From Bog-473 sp963836605 (lineage in GTDB: Bacteria > Actinomycetota > Acidimicrobiia > Acidimicrobiales > RAAP-2), in the NCBI GenBank assembly GCA_963836605.1, contig CAWIKB010000011.1:124001-188000 (forward strand): a stretch of DNA of 64,000 nucleotides, read 5' to 3'. The notes under the pieces are model-generated. The model was given only the letters and a program-made list of their open reading frames with translations, had not been told where the DNA came from and searched no databases. How positions within the stretch are numbered: position 1 is the first letter of the stretch; each line of letters begins with the position of its first letter. Both the position numbers and the translations under genes were made by a program. Shown here piece after piece: positions 16,768 to 25,749 of this stretch.

Positions 16768-18368
16768 CCTCCGGGCTGGTAGACCCCGAACTCGTTGCGG
16801 AGCACGTCGGCCACCTCGCCCAGCGTCGCCATCGCGCCCAGTGCCGCCTTCATGGGAACCAGCAGGTTGCCCTCGCCTCTGGCGGTAGCGGCGATCTCCG
16901 AGAGGGCGCGGTCCACGGTGGACTGGTCGCGGGAGGCCCTCACGGATCTGGTGCGGTCGATCTGGGCCTGCTGCAGCCGGACATCGATGGGGAACACCTC
17001 GGCCGCCTCAACGTCCTCGTCGGTGAAGCGGTTGACCCCGACCACGATCTTCTCGCCGTCATCCACCGCCTTGGCGAAGCTGTACGCCGCGCTCTCGATC
17101 TCGTTCTGCATGAAGCGGGCCTCGATGGCCGCCACCGCGCCGCCCAGCTCGTCGATCCGGTCCAGGTACTCCTGGGCCCCTCGCTCGACCTCGTCGGTGA
17201 GGGCCTCGACGAAGTAGGAGCCGGCCAAGGGGTCGACGGTGTCGGCCACGCCGGACTCGAAACCCACGATCTGCTGGGTGCGCAGGGCGATCTTGGCGGC
17301 CCGGGTCGTGGGCAACCCGAGGGCCTCGTCAAAGCCGTTGGTGTGGAGGCTCTGGGTCCCGCCCAGGGCGGCGGCCAGCGACTGCAGGGTGACCCGGACG
17401 ATGTTGTTCTCGGGCTGCTGGGCGGTCAGGGTCGACCCACCGGTCTGGGTGTGGAACCGGAGCATCTTGGAGCGCTCGTCCTTGGCGCCGAAGCGCTCGG
17501 TCATGATGCGGGCCCACATGCGCCGGGCCGCCCGGTACTTGGCCACTTCCTCGAACAGGTTGTTGTGAGCGTTCCAGAAGAACGACAGCCTCGGCGCGAA
17601 GGCATCGATGTCCATGCCGGCCGCGATCGCCGCATCGACATAGGCGATGCCGTTGGCCAGGGTGAAGGCGATCTCCTGGACGGCGGTCGATCCCGCCTCG
17701 CGTATGTGGTAGCCCGAAATGGAGATGGTGTTCCAGTTGGGCAGGTTGGCCGCGCAGTAGGAGAAGGTGTCCACGATGAGCCGCATGGACGGGCGGGGCG
17801 GGTAGATGTAGGTCCCGCGCGCGACGTACTCCTTCAAGATGTCGTTTTGGATAGTGCCCCTGATGTGCTCCCCGGCGACGCCCTGCTCCTCGGCCACCAG
17901 TTGGTAGAGCAGGAGAAGGATGGCCCCGGTGGCGTTGATGGTCATGGAGGTGGTCACCTTGTCCATCGGGAGGTCGGCCATGAGCAGGCGCATGTCGGCC
18001 AGGGAGTCGATGGCCACCCCGACCTTTCCCACCTCGCCCTCGGCCCGGGGGTGATCCGAGTCGTATCCCATCTGGGTGGGCAGGTCGAAGGCGCACGAAA
18101 GGCCGGTCTGCCCGGCATCGAGCAGGAACTTGAACCGTTCGTTGGTCACCTCCGCCGACCCGAACCCGGCGTACTGGCGCATGGTCCAGAGCTTCGAGCG
18201 GTACATCTGGGTGTGGATGCCCCGGGTGTAGGGGAACGCGCCGGGCGCTCCCAGCTTGGCGGCGCCGTCCCAGCCCTCCAGATCGTCGGCCGTGTACACC
18301 GGGTGGATCTCGATCCCCGAGTCGGTGCGGTGCTCCTCGATGGCCTTCTTCTGCGGTGTCACCCCCAT
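16764..18368 (-). CDS. Methylmalonyl-CoA mutase, catalytic (large) subunit without B12 domain
   Basis: 534 residues: the TIM-barrel substrate domain only. The cobalamin-binding DxHxxG domain is absent, so a small B12 subunit must be supplied elsewhere. Motifs: FPYTRGIHTQMYRSKLWTMR, GYDSDHPRAEGEVGKVG, TIQNDILKEY, SGYHIREAG, GGTQSLHTNG. Residues that separate mutase types: Tyr66 (aligned with MutB Y89; isobutyryl-CoA mutase has Phe, hydroxyisobutyryl-CoA mutase Ile) and Arg184 (aligned with MutB R207; the others have Gln). This favours methylmalonyl-CoA. ATG 18368 was chosen because a longer frame would run into the divergent VOC gene. Confidence 0.85.
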   Translation of the reverse strand: MGVTPQKKAIEEHRTDSGIEIHPVYTADDLEGWDGAAKLGAPGAFPYTRGIHTQMYRSKLWTMRQYAGFGSAEVTNERFKFLLDAGQTGLSCAFDLPTQMGYDSDHPRAEGEVGKVGVAIDSLADMRLLMADLPMDKVTTSMTINATGAILLLLYQLVAEEQGVAGEHIRGTIQNDILKEYVARGTYIYPPRPSMRLIVDTFSYCAANLPNWNTISISGYHIREAGSTAVQEIAFTLANGIAYVDAAIAAGMDIDAFAPRLSFFWNAHNNLFEEVAKYRAARRMWARIMTERFGAKDERSKMLRFHTQTGGSTLTAQQPENNIVRVTLQSLAAALGGTQSLHTNGFDEALGLPTTRAAKIALRTQQIVGFESGVADTVDPLAGSYFVEALTDEVERGAQEYLDRIDELGGAVAAIEARFMQNEIESAAYSFAKAVDDGEKIVVGVNRFTDEDVEAAEVFPIDVRLQQAQIDRTRSVRASRDQSTVDRALSEIAATARGEGNLLVPMKAALGAMATLGEVADVLRNEFGVYQPGG

Positions 18369-18429
18369 GAGACTACGGAGGTCGGCGCCATTGGGCCATC
18401 TCGAGCTCATTGCGGGCAAACTGGGGCTC

Positions 18430-18870
18430 ATGGAACCAGCCTTCTCCCACTTCGGCATCTGCGTGAGCGACCTCGATCGATCGCTCCGCTTCTACTGCGA
18501 CGCCCTCGGGTTCGAGAAGGCGGAATCCCACGCCATCGGTTCCGAATTCGCCCGGTTGATGGACATGGCCGACGTCAACGTCACCTCACAGTTCATCCGC
18601 AAAGGAGCGACCGCCATCGAATTGCTCTCCTTCATCGAACCGACGCCGATCGGCAACCGGGAGCGGCGGGCGGTCAACCAGCTCGGATTGACCCACCTCT
18701 CGTTCCGGGTGGCCGACGTCGAGGCCGTCGTGGCCAAGGTGGTGGACCTGGGCGGCACCGTGGTGGATTCGAGCCGGACCACCATCGACTTCGGCGGCAC
18801 CCCCCTCGAGTTCGTCTACTGCACCGATCCCGACGGGGTGCGGATCGAGCTGATGGACCTCGGCGGCTGA
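18430..18870 (+). CDS. VOC (glyoxalase/methylmalonyl-CoA epimerase-like) protein
   Basis: 146 residues, two beta-alpha-beta-beta-beta modules. Candidate metal ligands: the His in FSHFGICV, the His in LTHLSFRV and the Glu in RIELMDLGG. The family includes methylmalonyl-CoA epimerases, glyoxalases and dioxygenases. Position next to and divergent from the mutase gene suggests epimerase, but the sequence does not distinguish this from a lactoylglutathione-lyase-like protein. Start ATG 18430. Confidence 0.75.
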   Translation: MEPAFSHFGICVSDLDRSLRFYCDALGFEKAESHAIGSEFARLMDMADVNVTSQFIRKGATAIELLSFIEPTPIGNRERRAVNQLGLTHLSFRVADVEAVVAKVVDLGGTVVDSSRTTIDFGGTPLEFVYCTDPDGVRIELMDLGG

Positions 18871-18874
18871 GCCG

Positions 18875-19768
18875 TCAGGACGCGGCGCCGGCGGCCAGGG
18901 CGTCGAGCTCCTGGTCGACCCGCACGGCCCGGCGCTCCTCGAGGTGCAGCCAGCGCAGGGCCACCGGGATCATCGGCCACAACATGAGGGTGTCGCCGGC
19001 CACCCACATGAGGACGCCGCCGATGTGCAGGTCGTTGGTGAGCCGTCCCGTGCTCCAGGTCGGGTGCAGGGCCAGGTAGGCCGGGAACATCTCGTGGACG
19101 GCCTGATCGAGCGAGAGGCCGGTGAAGGTGTCGATCGGTATGGCCAGGAACAGGTATCCGAACTGGAGGGCCGGGTGCATCCGGTAGCGGTTGGGGTCCG
19201 ACCCGAAGATCTGGCGCCAGAACAGGTAGCCCACACCCAGGAAGACCAGGTGCTCGGCGTTGTGGATCGACTCGTGCTGGAGCGTGTAGTTGTACCAGAC
19301 CGTCAGGTGCGTCAAGGGGATCATGACGGCGTAGAGCACGAACGCCACCGCGGGGTGGCCGAACACCTTGGCCACCCGCGAGCGCAGGACCTCGGTCACC
19401 GCGATGTGTGCCGTGCCGGTGGTGGCGCGGAAGGCGAGGTCCAGCGGCGACGAGATGGCGAACAGGGGCGCCGCCACCATGATCAGGAGGAGATGTTGGA
19501 CCATGTGGTCCCAGAAGTAGTAGCGGTCGTAGACGCCGACGAAGCTCAAGACCGAGATGGCCGTGGTGGCCATCCCACCGATGAAGGCCGCCGTTTTCAG
19601 CCCGGACCATTGGTGACGCGGCCGGAGTCGGTTGGCCCGCCGCACTCCCCACAGATAGAGGGCCAGGGCGCCCAGCATCATGACGACCGGGATGAGATCG
19701 AGCTGGGTTGAGAACAGTTGGGCGCCCCGCAACGGTGCCAGCGGAGCGTCAGCCAGCAGGGCGATCAT
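18875..19768 (-). CDS. Cytochrome c oxidase assembly factor, CtaG (caa3) family
   Basis: 297 residues with about seven membrane segments. The caa3_CtaG family is involved in forming the copper site of cytochrome c oxidase. Seen here: the WDHMVQHLLLIMVAAPLF segment, HNAEHLVFLGVGYLFWR, and conserved His residues in TM helices that could bind copper. Two ATGs are possible (19774 and 19768). A TACGGT -10 box lies 8 nt from the second and only 2 nt from the first, so 19768 is preferred. No other respiratory gene is nearby. Confidence 0.82.
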   Translation of the reverse strand: MIALLADAPLAPLRGAQLFSTQLDLIPVVMMLGALALYLWGVRRANRLRPRHQWSGLKTAAFIGGMATTAISVLSFVGVYDRYYFWDHMVQHLLLIMVAAPLFAISSPLDLAFRATTGTAHIAVTEVLRSRVAKVFGHPAVAFVLYAVMIPLTHLTVWYNYTLQHESIHNAEHLVFLGVGYLFWRQIFGSDPNRYRMHPALQFGYLFLAIPIDTFTGLSLDQAVHEMFPAYLALHPTWSTGRLTNDLHIGGVLMWVAGDTLMLWPMIPVALRWLHLEERRAVRVDQELDALAAGAAS

Positions 19769-19776
19769 GCGCATCC

Positions 19777-19782
19777 ACCGTA
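19777..19782 (-). promoter_or_regulatory. -10 box of the ctaG-like gene
   Basis: TACGGT, 8 nt before the ATG at 19768. The spacing picks the second of two in-frame ATGs. Confidence 0.45.
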
Positions 19783-19813
19783 GTTCCGCGGCCCGGGACG
19801 GACCAAGGCGGCG

Positions 19814-20812
19814 TCAGCCGTGTTGCCACACCCGCTGGGAGATCTTGCGCTGGCCGTAGAGGGCCACCGCGTCGAGCTCGGCCAGCTCGTCATCGGTCAT
19901 CCGCCAGCCCAGCGCGCCCGCGTTGTCCTCGGCCTGTCGACGGTTCTTGGCGCCCGGGATCGGGACGACGCCCTTGGCGATGATCCAGGCCAGGGCCACC
20001 TGGCTGGGCGTGCGGTCGCCGTGCCCCGCCCCGACGCGCCGGAGCACCTCGACCACCTTCTCCACCGTCTCCATGGGGTGGTTCGAGAACGTACGGCTCT
20101 TGGGCGGCGGATTGGCGGCCGAGTACTTGCCGGTCAGGCGACCCTGCCCGATGGGCGAATAGGCCAAGGGCACGACGCCGAGGTCGCGGCAGCACGCCAG
20201 CAGCCCGACCTTTTCGGGCATGGTGCGCAGGAGCGAGAACTCGATCTGGTTGGTGGCCAGGCGCAGTCCCCTCTGGCGCAGCGCGGCGTCCATCGATTTG
20301 GTCTCCTTGACCGAGTAGTTCGAGACGCCGACGGCCTTGACCAGTCCCTCGGCGTGCGCCGCCGCCAACGCATCGGCCAACGCGCCCTGCGATCGCAACG
20401 AGATCGGGCCGTGGATCTGGTACAGGTCGATGCACTCGACACCCAGCCGGTCGATGGAGGCCCGCGCCGCCGAGAGGAGCGACGACGTGACGGCCAGCTT
20501 CCACGGGCTGGGCATGAACTTGGTGGCGATCACCACCTGGTCGCGCGCACCCGGGTCACGGGCCAGCAGCCGGCCGATGATGCGCTCGCTCTCCCCGCTG
20601 CCGTAGACCTCGGCCGTGTCGAAGAGGACGACGCCCGCGGCCAGGCAGGCCTGCCACGCCTCGAGAATGGTCTCCTCGGAATAGGAGCTGTCGTAGCCGC
20701 CCATCCCCCAGGTCCCCTTGTCGCCCCAGGCCCAGGTGCCCACACCCAGCGGCGGCACGGACACCTCTCCTCCCCCCAGGGTGATCCGGTCACCCGCTTG
20801 CGGCATGGTCAT
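19814..20812 (-). CDS. Aldo/keto reductase
   Basis: 332 residues. NADPH-dependent carbonyl reductase of the TIM-barrel AKR superfamily. Visible: FDTAEVYGSGESE (catalytic Asp and Tyr), VVIATKFMPSPW (catalytic Lys), a DLYQIHGP block (His), and a C-terminal IPGAKNRRQAEDNAGAL cofactor segment. Last gene of an operon with the hydrolase (ATGA overlap) and the rhodanese-MoeB gene. Substrate unknown. Confidence 0.88.
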   Translation of the reverse strand: MTMPQAGDRITLGGGEVSVPPLGVGTWAWGDKGTWGMGGYDSSYSEETILEAWQACLAAGVVLFDTAEVYGSGESERIIGRLLARDPGARDQVVIATKFMPSPWKLAVTSSLLSAARASIDRLGVECIDLYQIHGPISLRSQGALADALAAAHAEGLVKAVGVSNYSVKETKSMDAALRQRGLRLATNQIEFSLLRTMPEKVGLLACCRDLGVVPLAYSPIGQGRLTGKYSAANPPPKSRTFSNHPMETVEKVVEVLRRVGAGHGDRTPSQVALAWIIAKGVVPIPGAKNRRQAEDNAGALGWRMTDDELAELDAVALYGQRKISQRVWQHG

Positions 20813-21630
20813 GCGCGCGCCAAGTGGGTCTCGACCGCCTCACGCCAGAGTTCGGGGTGCGTGAGTTGGGGAGAGTGAAACGCGCCCTCGATCACCGCCA
20901 GGTCGCCGCGCGCGACCTCGGCCGCCAACTCGGGCGCCTGGTCGATCAGGGGATGATCCCTGGACCCGGCGATGACCGTGACCGGACAGGTGATCCCGGG
21001 CAATTGGGGCCGCAGCGATTCGACACCCTGGAACAGCTCGAGGCCGAGTCCCTTGACGGCGTAGGCATCAAGTCCGGCGAAGAGCTCGTCCTTGCGAGCC
21101 CGCCACTCCGCCGGGGTGGACGCTTCGATCAGGGCGTCCTCGGGTCCCGTCAGGCCGAACGAGCTGGGCATCCCCCGGCTGGGGTCGAAGGCCTCCATGA
21201 AATTGGCGATCAGGACCCGGACCTTCTCGTCCTCCTGGAGGAACGACCAGGCGCTGGTGTCCATGGGGATCAGGGACCGGATCAGATCGGGTCGATCCAC
21301 CACCACGCCCAGCGCCACCCGGCCGCCCATGGAGTGGCCGAGCAGGTCGACGGGACCGTCGGCCACCGCTTCGATGAAGCCGATCAGGTCGGCGGTCAGC
21401 TGCGCAATGGTGTAGCTGGCCTGATCGGCCGTCTTGGTGGAGAGGCCGTGGCCGCGTTGGTCAAGGGCGATGACACGGCGGGTCTGCGCGAGGGGCTCCA
21501 CCTGGAGGGCGAAGTCGTGGGACGAGCCGGTGTAGCCGTGGCACAGCACCAGCGTCGTTCCGGCCGGTGCGCCCCACCGGTCCCAGTGCAGCTCGACGCC
21601 GTTGACCTTGATGCGCTCCGGGTTGGTCAC
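20809..21630 (-). CDS. Alpha/beta hydrolase
   Basis: 273 residues. Oxyanion segment CHGYTGSSHDF, nucleophile elbow GHSMGGRVALG, acid residue in VIAGSRDHPLI and a histidine in EGAFHSPQL, so the triad appears complete. Likely an esterase or C-C hydrolase of unknown substrate. GTG start 10 nt after the rhodanese-MoeB stop; the stop overlaps the AKR start by ATGA. The three genes therefore look like one transcription unit. Confidence 0.82.
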   Translation of the reverse strand: MTNPERIKVNGVELHWDRWGAPAGTTLVLCHGYTGSSHDFALQVEPLAQTRRVIALDQRGHGLSTKTADQASYTIAQLTADLIGFIEAVADGPVDLLGHSMGGRVALGVVVDRPDLIRSLIPMDTSAWSFLQEDEKVRVLIANFMEAFDPSRGMPSSFGLTGPEDALIEASTPAEWRARKDELFAGLDAYAVKGLGLELFQGVESLRPQLPGITCPVTVIAGSRDHPLIDQAPELAAEVARGDLAVIEGAFHSPQLTHPELWREAVETHLARA

Positions 21631-21640
21631 CGGGTCCGGC

Positions 21641-22804
21641 TCAGTGGGCGTGCGGCATGCAGAGGTCGTCGTACTCGGCGATCACGATCTCGCCGGCATC
21701 GGGCCCGCAGGCCGGGCAAGCCGGGTCGCGGCGCACCTTGAAGGTGCGGAACGACTGCTCGAGCGCGTCATAGGACAGCAGGCGGCCGACCAGCGGGTCG
21801 CCCAGGCCGAGGAGCATCTTGACGGCCTCGACGGCCTGGATGGATCCGATGATGCCGGGCAGCACCCCGAGCACCCCGGCCTCCGAGCAGGAGGGGGCGA
21901 GCTCGGCCGGCGGCGGCTCGGGAATGAGGCACCGGTAGCACGGGCCGTTGTAGGGGTCGAAGACGGTGGCCTGGCCCTCGAAGCGGAAGATGGAGCCGTG
22001 GACGACCGGGATCCGCTTGAGCAGCGCCGCGTCGTTGACCAGGTAGCGGGTGGGGAAGTTGTCCGTCCCGTCCACGATGACGTCGTAGCCGTCGATGATG
22101 TCCAGGATGTTGTCGGCGCCCAGCCGCACGTCGTAGGTGACCACGTTGACGTCGGGATTGAGCGCGGTCAGGGTCTTCTTGGCCGAGTCGACCTTCCGGT
22201 CCCCGATCCGGTCCATGTTGTGCAGTATCTGGCGCTGCAGGTTCGACTCGTCGACCACGTCCATGTCGATGATGCCCAACGTGCCCACGCCGGCGGCGGC
22301 CAGGTAGAGGCCGGCCGGGGAGCCCAGCCCACCGGCGCCGAGCAGGAGCACCTTGGAGTCGAGCAGCTTCAGCTGGCCCACCTCGCCCACCTCGGGCAGC
22401 AGGAGATGGCGCTGGTAGCGGTTGCGCTGGGCCGGGGTCAGGGTCTTGGGAGCCGCCCACGGACGACCGGCGTCCTTCCACTTGTTGAAGCCACCGGTCA
22501 TCGACTGCACGTCGGTGTAGCCGAGGTCGCCGAGGGTCTTGGCGGCGAAGGCGGAACGTACGCCGCCGGCGCAGTAGACCACGATCGGACCGGCCTTGTC
22601 GGGCAGCTTGCCCTCCACCTGGAACTCCAGATGGCCCCGGGGCAGGTGGACGGCATTGGGCAGGGCACCCTGCTCGTACTCGTCGGGCTCCCGCACATCG
22701 AGGAAGGTGGTGCCGCCGCGGGCCAGGATTTCCTCGGCTTCGGGCGGGTCCACCTCACGGATGGCTTTCTTGGCTTCGTTGAGCAGATCTCGGGGTGTGG
22801 GCAC
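21641..22804 (-). CDS. Rhodanese-MoeB/ThiF fusion (sulfur-carrier adenylyltransferase/sulfurtransferase)
   Basis: 387 residues. N-terminal rhodanese domain (about 15-105) with FLDVREPDEYEQG and catalytic Cys78 in VYCAGGVRS. It is followed by an E1-like adenylation domain: YQRHLLLPEVGEVGQ, nucleotide loop GAGGLGSP, and a Cys in PSCSEAGVLG. Zinc-binding CYRC and CPAC pairs lie further on. Such enzymes adenylate and thiocarboxylate ubiquitin-like sulfur carriers for molybdopterin, thiamine or tRNA thiolation. In actinobacterial MoeZ the rhodanese domain is C-terminal; here it is N-terminal. GTG 22804 has a good Shine-Dalgarno (GGAGG, 9 nt). Confidence 0.88.
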   Translation of the reverse strand: MPTPRDLLNEAKKAIREVDPPEAEEILARGGTTFLDVREPDEYEQGALPNAVHLPRGHLEFQVEGKLPDKAGPIVVYCAGGVRSAFAAKTLGDLGYTDVQSMTGGFNKWKDAGRPWAAPKTLTPAQRNRYQRHLLLPEVGEVGQLKLLDSKVLLLGAGGLGSPAGLYLAAAGVGTLGIIDMDVVDESNLQRQILHNMDRIGDRKVDSAKKTLTALNPDVNVVTYDVRLGADNILDIIDGYDVIVDGTDNFPTRYLVNDAALLKRIPVVHGSIFRFEGQATVFDPYNGPCYRCLIPEPPPAELAPSCSEAGVLGVLPGIIGSIQAVEAVKMLLGLGDPLVGRLLSYDALEQSFRTFKVRRDPACPACGPDAGEIVIAEYDDLCMPHAH

Positions 22805-22923
22805 TTGTGACGACCTCCAGGCCAGAAGCCCGTTCTTCGGCTTCGAACGGTAAAACGCTACCAGGGGGGTCAACATTCCCGACGAGCCGGTGGGGACGGA
22901 CCGAAGCCTGAGAAGCTTGGCCC

Positions 22924-23529
22924 ATGGAGTTCCACGAGGTCGTCCGGCGCCGGGCCATGGTGCGGAGCTTCTCGGCCGAGCCGATTCAGGCCGGAGTGAT
23001 CGAGGCGATCATGGGGGCGGCCCTGCGGGCCCCCAGCGCCGGGAACACGGGCGGGACGGCCTGGGTCGTTTTGCGGGGTGCGGCGGAAACGGCACGGTAC
23101 TGGGATGCCACCACCGATGCGGGCTGGCGGGCCACCAGTCCCCGGTGGGTGGGCCTCCGGCCGGCCCCGGTGGTGGCACTGGCCTACTCGTCGGCCGGCT
23201 CGTACGTCGATCGCTACGGCGAGCCCGACAAGGAGGCGTCTGGCCTGGGACTGGGCCCGGAGGCCTGGCCGGTGCCCTACTGGACGGGCGATGCCGCGTT
23301 CGGGGTGATGACGGTGCTGCTGGCGGCCGTCGACGCCGGGATCGGGGCGTGCTTCCTGGGCAATTTCCGGGGCGAGAACACACTCGGCACGGCTCTGGGC
23401 GTGCCCACCGGTTGGCGTTGGTTCGGCGCGGTGGTGATGGGCCGGCCCGATGGCGAGGACCATCGCTCGGTTTCGTTGGACCGGCCCGGGCCGGCGGCGG
23501 TCGATCGCCTCCACTTCGGCACATGGTGA
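22924..23529 (+). CDS. Nitroreductase-family FMN oxidoreductase
   Basis: 201 residues. The FMN-phosphate-binding start (RRRAMVRSFSAEPI), APSAGN, and a C-terminal GRPDGEDH segment match the nitroreductase fold, which acts as a homodimer. Substrates may be quinones or nitro compounds, or the protein may be an F420/FMN accessory enzyme. It is divergent from the rhodanese-MoeB gene and stands alone. Start ATG 22924. Confidence 0.8.
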   Translation: MEFHEVVRRRAMVRSFSAEPIQAGVIEAIMGAALRAPSAGNTGGTAWVVLRGAAETARYWDATTDAGWRATSPRWVGLRPAPVVALAYSSAGSYVDRYGEPDKEASGLGLGPEAWPVPYWTGDAAFGVMTVLLAAVDAGIGACFLGNFRGENTLGTALGVPTGWRWFGAVVMGRPDGEDHRSVSLDRPGPAAVDRLHFGTW

Positions 23530-23686
23530 GGCGCGGGCCCGGGGCATTGTGCGGCGCGGGTCCTGGGCGCGGCCACCGGGCGCGTCCCGGTCGCTGCTCC
23601 TAATCTGACCTGGAGCCGGGTCCGGTCCTGCTGGTGGGCGCGACCGGACAACCTTGGGCGCTGGTGGCAGAGGAAGAGGGTGTGGG

Positions 23687-24871
23687 GTGGCACTGCACGA
23701 AGACGCCGACATGGATGCGCAACTGGCGCGGACCCTCATCGGGGCCTATCTCGGCGCGGCTGACCTCGGTGAAGCGCTGGCCACAGCGCAGCGGGTCACC
23801 CCGGGCGACTACGACCAGTGGTTCGTCGAGTGGGACCAGACGGCGAGCCGGTCCCAAGCGGCGGCGGAGCGGGCAGCGGCCGGCGGACGTTCGTCCCTGG
23901 CGGCCTCGGGCTTTCTGCGGGCCGCGGAATATCGGCGGCAGTCCTACTTCTTCCTGCGGCACGACCTGGCCGACCAGCGGGTGCAATCGGGCTATCGGGG
24001 TCATCGGGACTTGTTCCGCTTGGCCTCGGCCCATCTGCCCTTCAGCGTCGAATCGATCTCCATCGCCTTCGACCCGCTGCCGCTGAACGGGTATCTCTTC
24101 CGTCCCCAGCCGGCCGATGACCAGCCGCGCCCGACCGTTCTCTTCCCGAGTGGCTTCGACGGCACCTGCGAAGAGATGTTGAAGTACGGCGCCCACACTG
24201 CGATTGCCCTGGGATGGAATGCCGTCACGTGGGACGGCCCGGGGCAAGGGGGCCAGCTCATTGAGCACGGGGTGACCATGCGGCCCGACTTCGAGTCGGT
24301 CCTCACCCCGGTGGTCGATTGGGCGCTCGGTCAGCCGTTCGCGGCTCCCGGCGCACTCGCCCTGGTGGGACGCAGCCTCGGCGGGTATCTGGCTCCGCGC
24401 GGGGCCAGCCACGAGCACCGCATCCGGGCCCTGGTCTGTGATCCGGGCCAGTTCGACTTCACCTCGCGCTTCATCTCCATGTTCAGCGACGAGGACTGGC
24501 AGCGGGTGCTGGATGCCGATCCCGAGATGGAGTCGGGTCTCGACGGATTCCTCGGCGACGCCCGCAGTCGCGAGTTCTACGGGTCCCGCATGGCGGCCAT
24601 GGGCGCGGCCACCTTCGGTGCTTGGTTGCGGACGCTGGGTCACTACTCCCTGGAGGGACTGGCCCAACAGATCACCTGCCCGACCCTGGTGACCGAAGGC
24701 GAGGGCGACTTCGCCAGCCAGAGTCAGAAGCTCTTCGACGCCCTCACCTGTGAGAAGGAATTCCACGGTTTCTCGGCCGCCGAGGGTGCCGGCGGCCATT
24801 GCGAAGGCATGGGCCAGCTCGTCTGGCAGGACGTGGTGTTCTCGTGGCTGGCGGAGCAACTCAGCCGGTAG
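23687..24871 (+). CDS. Alpha/beta hydrolase with N-terminal helical cap (FrsA/DHPON-hydrolase-like)
   Basis: 394 residues. A helical N-terminal region of about 120 residues precedes the hydrolase core. Triad candidates: Ser230 in GRSLGGYL, Asp in TEGEGDFAS, His in GAGGHCEG. The architecture resembles 2,6-dihydroxypseudooxynicotine hydrolase and related esterases that act on C-C or ester bonds. GTG 23687 was chosen for its Shine-Dalgarno AGGAAGAGGG; an ATG 8 codons later is an alternative. Convergent with the PduO gene and with no obvious pathway partner. Confidence 0.75.
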   Translation: MALHEDADMDAQLARTLIGAYLGAADLGEALATAQRVTPGDYDQWFVEWDQTASRSQAAAERAAAGGRSSLAASGFLRAAEYRRQSYFFLRHDLADQRVQSGYRGHRDLFRLASAHLPFSVESISIAFDPLPLNGYLFRPQPADDQPRPTVLFPSGFDGTCEEMLKYGAHTAIALGWNAVTWDGPGQGGQLIEHGVTMRPDFESVLTPVVDWALGQPFAAPGALALVGRSLGGYLAPRGASHEHRIRALVCDPGQFDFTSRFISMFSDEDWQRVLDADPEMESGLDGFLGDARSREFYGSRMAAMGAATFGAWLRTLGHYSLEGLAQQITCPTLVTEGEGDFASQSQKLFDALTCEKEFHGFSAAEGAGGHCEGMGQLVWQDVVFSWLAEQLSR

Positions 24872-24910
24872 GGCGCGGCCGGGGCGGCCGTCGACTGCTG
24901 CGGCGTGTGG

Positions 24911-25462
24911 TCAGCCCGGGATGTCGCGGGAGAGCATGTGATCGGGTCCCTCCTGCCAGCGGGCCATGGCCCACAGCAGGTCGGAGAGCCGGTTGAGGTA
25001 GGGGCAGACCAGTGAGCCCTCGACCCGATCGGTCACGGCCAACCGCTCGGCCCGGCGCACGATGGTGCGGGCGAAGTCCAGGGCGGCCGCGCCGCGGTTC
25101 TCGCCCGGGATGGTGAAGTCGCTGGGCATCTCGACCCGGTCGAGCAGGTCGTCGATGCCGCGCTCGAGCTCGGCCACCATGTCCTCGGTGACCAGTGAGG
25201 TACCGGCCACCAGCTTGTGGCGATTGGCCGGTGCGGTGGCCACCTCGGCCATCAGGACGTAGAGGTCCTTGCAGAGCACCACCAGGCGCTGGTCGAGCTC
25301 GGTACCCGGGGCCGCTTCGGCCCGGGCCAGGCCCAGGGCGGACTGGGCCTCGTCGACCACGCCGTTGACCTCAATTTGGCGGCTGTCCTTGGGCACCCGG
25401 CCGCCGTAGAGGAGACCGGTCGTGCCGTCGTCGCCCCGCTTGGTGTAGATCCGTGGTGCCAC
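24911..25462 (-). CDS. Cob(I)yrinic acid a,c-diamide / cob(I)alamin adenosyltransferase, PduO type
   Basis: 183 residues. Adenosylates cob(I)alamin with ATP to form coenzyme B12. Family marks: the ATP-binding start TKRGDDGTTGL, EVNGVVDEAQSALGLA, ARTIVRRAER and NRLSDLLWAMAR. The product is the cofactor needed by the methylmalonyl-CoA mutase at 16764. Several alternative starts exist. A TAGCAT -10 box at 25471-25476 lies 8 nt from GTG 25462 and 5 nt from GTG 25465, so 25462 is preferred. Divergent from the IS element and metH. Confidence 0.88.
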   Translation of the reverse strand: MAPRIYTKRGDDGTTGLLYGGRVPKDSRQIEVNGVVDEAQSALGLARAEAAPGTELDQRLVVLCKDLYVLMAEVATAPANRHKLVAGTSLVTEDMVAELERGIDDLLDRVEMPSDFTIPGENRGAAALDFARTIVRRAERLAVTDRVEGSLVCPYLNRLSDLLWAMARWQEGPDHMLSRDIPG

Positions 25463-25470
25463 CACGGCGG

Positions 25471-25476
25471 ATGCTA
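25471..25476 (-). promoter_or_regulatory. -10 box of the PduO-type gene
   Basis: TAGCAT, 8 nt before GTG 25462. It would exclude the longer TTG-initiated form at 25480. Confidence 0.45.
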
Positions 25477-25501
25477 CCAATGATGGTTGTGAGGCGACTT
25501 G

Positions 25502-25740
25502 GGTGGGTCCACCGCCTGTCGGTCGGTCCTCAGTAAATTCAGGAGCGCTGGGCTGTTCGGTCTGACTCGAATGTTGTGAGCACGCGGTGCTCGTGGTCGT
25601 CGACCGGTGGTCCGGTTCGATAGGTGCAGCGGCGCGGCTCGCCCCGTTCCAGAGGGGTGATGGGCCGGTCTGTTCACAGCAGGCCAGCCCCCACCGTCAC
25701 TCCTTCCCGGGACGGCCGTGCCACCCCTTGACCACTATGG
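25502..25740 (+). ncRNA. Candidate bridge (guide) RNA in the left flank of the IS110 element
   Basis: The flank can fold into consecutive hairpins: TCCT/AGGA around 25526, GAGCAC-GCG-GTGCTC at 25578-25592, TCGACCGG/CCGGTTCGA at 25600-25620, CCCC/GGGG at 25642-25657, and GGCC...CTG/CAG...GGCC at about 25663-25684. IS110-group elements encode a structured bridge RNA in this position whose loops pair with target and donor DNA. The assignment rests on position and folding only; the loops were not matched to element ends. Confidence 0.35.
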
Positions 25741-25749
25741 AAGGAAGGG

